Shown: piece after piece, positions 34,931 to 40,278 of the stretch
Position numbering within the stretch: the first letter of the stretch is position 1
How the letters are laid out: each line of letters opens with the position of its first letter
Assembly: GCA_905477785.1 (NCBI GenBank)
Contig: CAJQGR010000066.1
Coordinates: 1 to 40,278 of the forward strand
Direction: 5' to 3'
From: an uncultured Hellea sp.
GTDB taxonomy: Bacteria; Pseudomonadota; Alphaproteobacteria; Caulobacterales; Maricaulaceae
Length of the DNA: 40,278 bases
Notes under the pieces: model-generated
Database searches by the model: none
Told to the model about the DNA's origin: nothing
What the model saw: the letters and a program-made list of their open reading frames with translations, nothing else
Program-made: the position numbers and the translations under genes

Positions 34931-35065
34931 TTAAGCTGACAGTACCTTACGGCCTTTTGCACGACGACGAGCTAAAACAGCACGTCCATTTTTGGTAGCC
35001 ATACGGGATCTAAATCCATGGCGGCGTTTGCGAACCAATAAGGATGGTTGAAAAGTACGTTTCAT
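34931..35065 (-). CDS. rpmH: 50S ribosomal protein L34
   Basis: A 44-residue L34: [20 protein letters not shown] at the start, followed by [19 protein letters not shown] and KVLSA at the end. The sequence is a normal match for L34, including the arginine/lysine density. A GGAG ribosome site is close to the ATG. rpmH heads the operon to argB, and a clear promoter and a leader hairpin precede it. In many bacteria this gene is next to dnaA. Here a DegT aminotransferase is on that side instead. Confidence 0.97.
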   Translation of the reverse strand: MKRTFQPSLLVRKRRHGFRSRMATKNGRAVLARRRAKGRKVLSA

Positions 35066-35077
35066 GTCATTCTCCGA

Positions 35078-35093
35078 AGCAGTATATCCTGCT
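35078..35093 (-). promoter_or_regulatory. Leader hairpin before rpmH
   Basis: On the minus strand AGCAG and CTGCT pair around a six-base loop (GATATA), just upstream of the CGGAG ribosome site of rpmH. It could affect ribosome access. Only five pairs are present, so it may be incidental. Confidence 0.3.
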
Positions 35094-35110
35094 TTTACTT
35101 TCGAAATGGT

Positions 35111-35139
35111 GCATTAGTGCTGCTCAAGTGATCTGTCAA
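35111..35139 (-). promoter_or_regulatory. Sigma-70 promoter of the rpmH operon
   Basis: On the minus strand TTGACA (35139-35134) is a perfect -35 element, followed by a 17-base spacer and TAATGC (35116-35111). The predicted start near 35104 leaves a leader of about 38 bases that contains the hairpin at 35078-35093. It would drive rpmH, rnpA, yidC, engB, argB and perhaps the three genes after argB. Confidence 0.6.
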
Positions 35140-35185
35140 GCTTTGTAAGGTATTATAAAAGTGAATTTATGACCTTAAACTAAAC

Positions 35186-36310
35186 TTACTTGACTGCTTT
35201 CTGTACTATTTCAATAATTATATCTTGTGTGCGGTTATCAAGATAAGGATGCATTGGTAAACTGATAGTATGATTGCTACAATCTTCAGTATTCAAAAGT
35301 TTTTTTCCTTCAATAGGGAAATGTGAATAAGCAGACTGTTGATGAACTGGTTTAGGATAGTACCGTGCAGTCGGAATTCCTTTTTCTTTAAGCCTTCTAG
35401 CAAATAATTCTGGATCTGTAACTTCAATAGTAAATTGTGCCCAAGTAGAAATTACGCCGTTCATTATTTTTGGTAAGCATGAGACATGGTCTTTGAGACC
35501 GTCAATGTATCTATTGGCAATAAAATTCCGGACATTAATTTCTTCAGAAAAAATTTTTAACTTTGGTAGTAAAATCGCGGCTTGAAGGGTATCAAGTCTA
35601 GAATTTAAACCTACATGAGTGTTATCGTACTTCTCTTCACCTTTACCGTGGAATCTGAGCGATTCAATTCTTATTGCAAGATTGTCATCATTTGTAAGAA
35701 TAGCCCCTCCATCTCCGTAACATCCGAGTGGCTTTGCAGGAAAAAAACTTGTTGTAGTAATGTCAGCCCAGTGCAATGGGTGCTTACCCTTTAAAGTAGT
35801 TCCAAACCCTTGAGCACTATCAGCAATTAACTTTAAGTCATAGGATTTTGCTATGGCTGATAAGATTGGATAATTTGCGCTTTGACCAAATAAATCTACT
35901 GCGATAACTGCCCGGGGGACTAACTGTCTATTTTTTTTTACTTCGTTGATGGCTCTTTCTAAGCTTTCAGGGTCGATATTATATGTTCTGCGGTGTATGT
36001 CGATAAAAACTGGCGTAGCTCCAGTATTAGCGATTGCCTCAGCTGTTGCACAATATGTAAAAGAGGGACAAAATACGGCATCACCAGGGCCAATTTCCCA
36101 TGCTAATAGTGGAAGTACGATTGCGTCAGTTCCATTTGCACAGCCTAGAGCATACTTTGATTTCCCAAATTTTGCTAAGTTTTTTTCAAACTTCCTGACT
36201 TCAGGGCCAAGTATGTATTGGCCATGTTTTAAAACCGATTGAATGCCAGAATTGATTTCATCTTTCAAACGCAACTGTTGAGAATTTAAATCAATGAATT
36301 TAATACTCAT
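35186..36310 (-). CDS. DegT/DnrJ/EryC1/StrS-family aminotransferase
   Basis: A 374-residue PLP-dependent sugar aminotransferase. The PLP lysine is Lys193 in SFFPAKPLGCYGDGG, with DSAQGFG supplying the cofactor-binding aspartate and histidine-equivalent region. CANGTDAIVLPLLAWEIGPG and FCPSFTYCATAEAIANTGAT are typical N-terminal blocks, and RLDTLQAAILLPKL and ARYYPKPVHQQSAY the later ones. The family makes amino-sugars for surface polysaccharides. No other sugar-nucleotide or glycosyltransferase gene is nearby, so the pathway it serves cannot be named. The N-terminus is a direct match to the family start (SIKFIDLNSQQ). Confidence 0.93.
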   Translation of the reverse strand: MSIKFIDLNSQQLRLKDEINSGIQSVLKHGQYILGPEVRKFEKNLAKFGKSKYALGCANGTDAIVLPLLAWEIGPGDAVFCPSFTYCATAEAIANTGATPVFIDIHRRTYNIDPESLERAINEVKKNRQLVPRAVIAVDLFGQSANYPILSAIAKSYDLKLIADSAQGFGTTLKGKHPLHWADITTTSFFPAKPLGCYGDGGAILTNDDNLAIRIESLRFHGKGEEKYDNTHVGLNSRLDTLQAAILLPKLKIFSEEINVRNFIANRYIDGLKDHVSCLPKIMNGVISTWAQFTIEVTDPELFARRLKEKGIPTARYYPKPVHQQSAYSHFPIEGKKLLNTEDCSNHTISLPMHPYLDNRTQDIIIEIVQKAVK

Positions 36311-36520
36311 AAGGTGGTAAAGTTTATATTTTTCATAAATATTATGTTCTTATATAAAAGCTTAATGACGTATATACCCGTAAACATCTGTATGGATAAC
36401 TAATATCATTAATGAACACAACTGTGTTTATCAAAAATCACTGACAACTTTTTGGACATTATGGTTTAAGGTGTTATTTGATAGCAGATGTTTGTATTAA
36501 ACTACGATTAAGGAATCACT

Positions 36521-37333
36521 ATGCTAAAATCATTGTTTCTGCCTATTATATTCCTTTTTTTACCACTAAATAATAATTTGGTGAGTAATCTGAACGGCTA
36601 TAATAAAGCCGAGGCGCAAAGCTTTAAAAACTCCTCAGTAGATAGTGATTGGGATTTAATTCTAAAACGTTACGTCATAAAAAGTGAGCCTGACGGAGTA
36701 AATTTATTTAACTATGCTGCATTGAGCAAAAGCTCGGATGATTGGGTGTTATTGAATAATTATTTAACTAGCCTTGAAGGTATTGACCCTAATCTAATGC
36801 TAAAAAATGAAGCCATAGCTTATTACGCAAACCTATATAACGCAGTTACTGTAAAGCTAATAACAGAGAATTACCCAATTAAATCCATACGTAAACTAGG
36901 CCCCTTTAATTCAGGCCCTTGGAAGCGTAAGATTATAAAATTAAATGGTGAATTAGTTAGTCTCGATGATATAGAACATAAAATACTAAGATCTAAATAT
37001 TTATCACCATATATTCATTATATGCTTAACTGCGCTTCTATAAGTTGTCCAAACCTTCAAAAAAAAGCGTGGAAAGGAGAAACTTTAAAGTCAGACCAAC
37101 AAAGAGCAGTTTCTGAATATATAAACTCTTCACGTGGAGTTGCTTTAAAGAAAGATGGGTTACAAGTCTCATCGATTTATAAATGGTTTAAAGGGGATTT
37201 TAAAAGTGACGGCGGGGTACTTGACCATATATTAAAGCATGCAAATAAAGACTTAAAAAATGCTATAAAAAAGGTCGAGAAAATTAAATCATATAATTAT
37301 GACTGGACTTTAAATGATGTGACAGTCAATTAG
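36521..37333 (+). CDS. DUF547 domain protein, exported
   Basis: A 270-residue protein with a signal peptide (MLKSLFLPIIFLFLPLNNN) and a full DUF547 domain. Marks are NLFNYAALSKSSDDW, AYYANLYNAVTVKLI, the GPW-K region, LSLDDIEHKILR-like VSLDDIEHKILRSKY, and NCASISCPNLQ with two cysteines. DUF547 has a thiol-protease/transglutaminase-like fold in my recollection, and its function is unknown. It is first of a compact three-gene run, followed after five bases by a TVP38 membrane protein and then by a flavin disulfide oxidoreductase. A 210-base gap before it (36311-36520) holds a 6-2-6 inverted repeat (AACACA-AC-TGTGTT, 36415-36428) and a weak promoter-like pair. Confidence 0.9.
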   Translation: MLKSLFLPIIFLFLPLNNNLVSNLNGYNKAEAQSFKNSSVDSDWDLILKRYVIKSEPDGVNLFNYAALSKSSDDWVLLNNYLTSLEGIDPNLMLKNEAIAYYANLYNAVTVKLITENYPIKSIRKLGPFNSGPWKRKIIKLNGELVSLDDIEHKILRSKYLSPYIHYMLNCASISCPNLQKKAWKGETLKSDQQRAVSEYINSSRGVALKKDGLQVSSIYKWFKGDFKSDGGVLDHILKHANKDLKNAIKKVEKIKSYNYDWTLNDVTVN

Positions 37334-37338
37334 ATGTC

Positions 37339-38082
37339 ATGAATAAAAGTAAAAAACAAAAGTCTTTTTTTTTTAAAATTTGGCCTATTTATATTCTGAT
37401 AATAGGATTGCTATTTGCTCTATATCAAGATTGGGACCAATATCTCACACCAAATTCACTGGGTCTATATGCGGCGGATTTAAATACTCTTGTTGAAAAT
37501 AATTTTTGGATAGCTTTTAGCGGGTTTGTTTTTATTTATATTTTTTCAACAGTATTTATGATCCCAGCAAGTGCACTAACAATCATGGGCGGGTTTTTAT
37601 TCGGAACCTTTATAGGTGTTCCTACAACTGTGATTAGTGCTACTGCAGGAGCTTGCATATTATTTTTGCTGACAAAGTTTTCTTTTAGTAGCGCCTTAGA
37701 AAATATTGCGGGACCATTTTTAAAAAAAATGGAAAGAGGATTTAATGAAAATTCTTTATCATATCTTTTTTCTCTTCGACTAATTCCGCTATTTCCTTTT
37801 GCTGTCGTGAATATTGCACCTGCTATATTAGGTGCTAGATTTAGTCACTACTTTGTATCAACATTGTTTGGAATTATTCCAGGAACTCTAGCTTATACAT
37901 TGATTGGCACAGGATTAAGGGATACTTTATTGAATGCATCTGCTAACGGTGAGTTATTAGATGTATCACTTCTCATTCAAAATGCAGGAAAAAACTTCAT
38001 ACCTGCACTTATTGCCCTTTCAATACTTGCTTTTATGCCTGTGGTTTATAAGTATTTTAAAAACAACAACAAACTAACTTAA
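37339..38082 (+). CDS. TVP38/TMEM64 (DedA-like) membrane protein
   Basis: A 247-residue inner-membrane protein of the VTT/SNARE-associated family. The signature helices are FMIPASALTIMGGFLFGTFI (re-entrant loop with the G-rich motif) and the conserved LRLIPLFPFAVVN with its Arg and prolines. FGIIPGTLAYTLIGTGL follows. Members are proposed to move or scramble lipids. The start is five bases after the DUF547 stop, and the flavoprotein starts 26 bases later. In other bacteria TVP38 proteins are sometimes fused to FAD-dependent oxidoreductases, which supports a functional link. Confidence 0.93.
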   Translation: MNKSKKQKSFFFKIWPIYILIIGLLFALYQDWDQYLTPNSLGLYAADLNTLVENNFWIAFSGFVFIYIFSTVFMIPASALTIMGGFLFGTFIGVPTTVISATAGACILFLLTKFSFSSALENIAGPFLKKMERGFNENSLSYLFSLRLIPLFPFAVVNIAPAILGARFSHYFVSTLFGIIPGTLAYTLIGTGLRDTLLNASANGELLDVSLLIQNAGKNFIPALIALSILAFMPVVYKYFKNNNKLT

Positions 38083-38108
38083 TTTAAAGAAATCTTAAAA
38101 AGAGCGGC

Positions 38109-39548
38109 ATGAATAAAAAATCATATGATGTTGATATTTGTATAATAGGCGCAGGCTCTGCGGGGCTTTCGGTTGCGTCAGGAGCTGCCCAGTTAGGCAG
38201 GTCTGTTGTTCTTTTTGAAGCAAATGAAATGGGTGGTGATTGTCTTAATTACGGCTGTATTCCTTCTAAAGCTTTGATTTCAGCAGCTAAGAAAGCACAT
38301 ATTTTTAAAAAAACAAAAGCATTTGGTGTGGAACTAAAAAAACCAAACATCAAATTCCAAAACGTAAAACAGCACGTTCATAAAGTAATTAATAGGATTG
38401 CTCCAGCAGATAGCCAGGAACGGTTTGAAGGTTTAGGTTGTACCGTAATTCGAGAGTATGCTGAGTTCATAAATCAGACTACTGTTTCTTCGCCCTCTGC
38501 GATAGTAAGAGCTAAAAGGTTTGTGATTGCATCGGGGTCTAAAGCTTCAATACCTCCTGTTTTAGGTATAGATGATATTCCATTTCTTACGAATGAGACA
38601 ATATTTAATATAGATGAATTACCTAAAAGTTTGATTGTAATTGGGGCAGGACCCATAGGCCTTGAACTCGGGCAAGCGTTTTGTCGTTTAGGTTCAAATG
38701 TTGATGTTATTGATGCTCAAAAGCCTTTGGAAAATTTGGATAAAGAGTATTCTGATATTTTAATTAGTGAATTAAAAAAAGAAGGCATTAATTTTCATTA
38801 TCCAGATAAAATAAAGGTTCTAAAAAGAAATAAATTAGGATTATCTGTAGAGTTAGAAAATGGAAAAGTTATCCAAGGTAGCCACCTATTAGTGGCTGCG
38901 GGGAGGTCCCCTAATATTACAAATCTTGGACTTGATAAGGCGAACGTTCAGTACGACCAGAGTGGAATAATAGTGTCTAAAAGTTTAAGAACTAGCAACA
39001 AACGCATATATGCTGCGGGAGATGTTACTAAAGGTATGGGAGGGCTTACTCATGCCGCTGGTTATCATGCCGGTAAACTAATTCAGAATTTCTACTTTTC
39101 TCCACCTTTCATGGGTGATTTTCTGGCAAAAGCTAATACATCATCGATGCCTGCAGTTATCTATTCTGAACCAGAATTTGCAAGTATCGGAATAACTGAA
39201 GATAAAGCAAAAGAGCTATTTTCAAAAGTTAAGTGTCTAACTTGGAATTTTGATGAAAATGATAGAGCAATATCTGAGTTTTCAACTTTAGGTGGAGTTA
39301 AAATAATAGCAAATAGTAAGGGAAAGATATTAGGGGGTTCTATTCTTGGTGAGCAGGCGGGAGAGATAATGCATTTAATCAATATGGCGATGGTTAATAA
39401 CATTAAGATTTCTGGACTTGCTAAAATTATTTCACCTTATCCAACAAGGTCTGAAGCTGTAAAAAGGGCTTCCTCAAGATTTTATACAAAAATCCTCTTT
39501 AGTAATCGCACAAAAAAAATTGCAGAACTTCTATCTAAATTTCATTAA
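38109..39548 (+). CDS. FAD/NAD(P) disulfide-oxidoreductase-like flavoprotein
   Basis: A 479-residue class I pyridine-nucleotide disulfide oxidoreductase, like mercuric reductase and dihydrolipoamide dehydrogenase. The FAD loop is IIGAGSAGLSVASGAAQLG (12-30), the redox pair Cys45 and Cys50 is in GGDCLNYGCIPSKAL, the NAD(P) loop is IVIGAGPIGLELGQAFCRLG and the second FAD motif is IYAAGDVT. The C-terminal dimer domain ends with PYPTRSEA, where lipoamide dehydrogenases have a His-Pro active-site pair, so the usual catalytic histidine is replaced by tyrosine. It therefore probably does not act on lipoamide. No mercury genes are nearby. It completes the DUF547-TVP38 cassette. Confidence 0.92.
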   Translation: MNKKSYDVDICIIGAGSAGLSVASGAAQLGRSVVLFEANEMGGDCLNYGCIPSKALISAAKKAHIFKKTKAFGVELKKPNIKFQNVKQHVHKVINRIAPADSQERFEGLGCTVIREYAEFINQTTVSSPSAIVRAKRFVIASGSKASIPPVLGIDDIPFLTNETIFNIDELPKSLIVIGAGPIGLELGQAFCRLGSNVDVIDAQKPLENLDKEYSDILISELKKEGINFHYPDKIKVLKRNKLGLSVELENGKVIQGSHLLVAAGRSPNITNLGLDKANVQYDQSGIIVSKSLRTSNKRIYAAGDVTKGMGGLTHAAGYHAGKLIQNFYFSPPFMGDFLAKANTSSMPAVIYSEPEFASIGITEDKAKELFSKVKCLTWNFDENDRAISEFSTLGGVKIIANSKGKILGGSILGEQAGEIMHLINMAMVNNIKISGLAKIISPYPTRSEAVKRASSRFYTKILFSNRTKKIAELLSKFH

Positions 39549-39575
39549 AGAGAATTTTGCATTATTTTGGCTAAT

Positions 39576-40278
39576 CTAAAAATCAAGTATAGTGGGTGCT
39601 TCCCAGCCTCTTCTTGAGCAAGCGGCTATGACTGTATTTCTTAGTAGGCAAGCTATGGTCATCGGGCCTACTCCGCCAGGTACAGGTGTTATCGACCCAG
39701 CTATTTCTTTAGCATTAGAATAATCTACGTCTCCAACTAACCTTGTTTTTCCTGGCCTCTTAACACTAGGTACTCTGTTAATTCCTACATCGATTATGCA
39801 GGCCCCTTTTTTTATCCAGCTGTCCTGAACCATTTGAGGCCGCCCTACGGCTGCAATTAGTATATCTGCACTTTTGCAAACGGCTTTTAAATTTTTTGTT
39901 CGTGAGTGCGCTATTGTGACTGTGCAATTTTGCTCTAAAAACAGAAGAGCAGCGGGTTTGCCTACGAGTATTGAGCGTCCTAGAACAACACAATGCTTTC
40001 CAGATAAATCCCCAATTTCATCCTTTGCTAACATTACGCATCCTGTAGGTGTGCACGGTCTCAAACCAGATTTCCCGAGGGAAAGCCTTCCTGCAGACGA
40101 TTCTGTTAAGCCATCAACATCTTTGTCAGGATGAATCTCTTTGATCACGTTATCTGAATTTATCCCCTTTGGCAATGGTAATTGAACTAATATGCCGTCA
40201 ACTTTATTATTATCATTTAGTTTTTTAACTAAATTGACGACTTTGGTTTCTGTGGTATTGGCGGGTAATTTATACTCA
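39576..40278 (-). CDS. folD: Methylenetetrahydrofolate dehydrogenase/cyclohydrolase (3' part, 5' end cut)
   Basis: FolD interconverts 5,10-methylene- and 10-formyl-tetrahydrofolate. The window holds the last 233 codons. The frame is open to the right edge, starting [14 protein letters not shown], so the N-terminal part with its catalytic lysine lies beyond the window. Visible blocks are [56 protein letters not shown] and the closing [16 protein letters not shown]. The codon at 40175 is not a start. The gene is convergent with the flavoprotein gene, 27 bases apart. Confidence 0.96.
   Translation of the reverse strand, partial: EYKLPANTTETKVVNLVKKLNDNNKVDGILVQLPLPKGINSDNVIKEIHPDKDVDGLTESSAGRLSLGKSGLRPCTPTGCVMLAKDEIGDLSGKHCVVLGRSILVGKPAALLFLEQNCTVTIAHSRTKNLKAVCKSADILIAAVGRPQMVQDSWIKKGACIIDVGINRVPSVKRPGKTRLVGDVDYSNAKEIAGSITPVPGGVGPMTIACLLRNTVIAACSRRGWEAPTILDF

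Noticed and set aside
1-40278. Mobile elements, CRISPR arrays, defence islands or biosynthetic clusters
   Set aside because: No transposase, integrase, repeat-spacer array, restriction gene or large synthase is seen, and the genes are mostly core alphaproteobacterial functions in conserved order.

Overview
The window looks like a chromosomal segment of a free-living, AT-rich, compact alphaproteobacterium, probably marine. The lineage call rests on four points. There is a clear CtrA-type cell-cycle regulator. Three alphaproteobacterial gene neighbourhoods are present: tsaD-gpsA-YCII back to back with hemC-hemD-hemY; rpmH-rnpA-yidC-engB-argB; and a membrane-anchored cytochrome c next to pheA and nudC. 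There is also a zinc-free L36 protein and an elongator tRNA-Met of the alphaproteobacterial kind. I cannot fix the order. Gene density is high, many neighbours overlap by 1-4 nt, and I see no insertion sequence, prophage, CRISPR array or integration scar.

Layout. 1-5.4 kb: the edge of a DUF4345-like membrane protein gene, a large secreted protein of unknown function, a TraB/GumN lipoprotein, and a TonB-dependent receptor on the minus strand behind a cobalamin riboswitch, so very likely a B12 transporter. 5.5-7.7 kb: folB, a possible 32-codon gene, a DUF1244 gene, ctrA and a four-EF-hand exported protein. 7.8-18.5 kb: an HtrA protease, YCII, gpsA and tsaD on the minus strand, then hemC, hemD and hemY on the plus strand, an M17 aminopeptidase, a MarR regulator and an NlpC/P60 hydrolase, and a cytochrome c on the minus strand. 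18.6-28.2 kb: pheA, nudC, the SRP RNA, a mobA-like gene, an Lrp-type regulator, tRNA-Met, an HNH nuclease with a small membrane protein, a histidine-phosphatase lipoprotein, sufE, yccF, rlmN, a pterin dehydratase, an AGCS alanine/sodium symporter and rpmJ. 28.2-36.3 kb, all on the minus strand: a DegT aminotransferase, then rpmH-rnpA-yidC-engB-argB, a DUF1036 protein, a HAD nucleotidase and an M19 dipeptidase. 36.5-40.3 kb: a DUF547 / TVP38 / disulfide-reductase-like cassette, then folD, cut by the window end.

Most genes are housekeeping: tetrapyrrole synthesis, translation and tRNA modification, protein export, envelope quality control, folate, B12 uptake, and arginine and phenylalanine synthesis. 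The items most worth a second look are the DUF547-TVP38-flavoprotein cassette, the loss of a mitofilin-like gene between hemD and hemY, the large propeller-like secreted protein at the left end, the twin-DUF1036 protein coupled to argB, and the arrangement of the B12 riboswitch leader.
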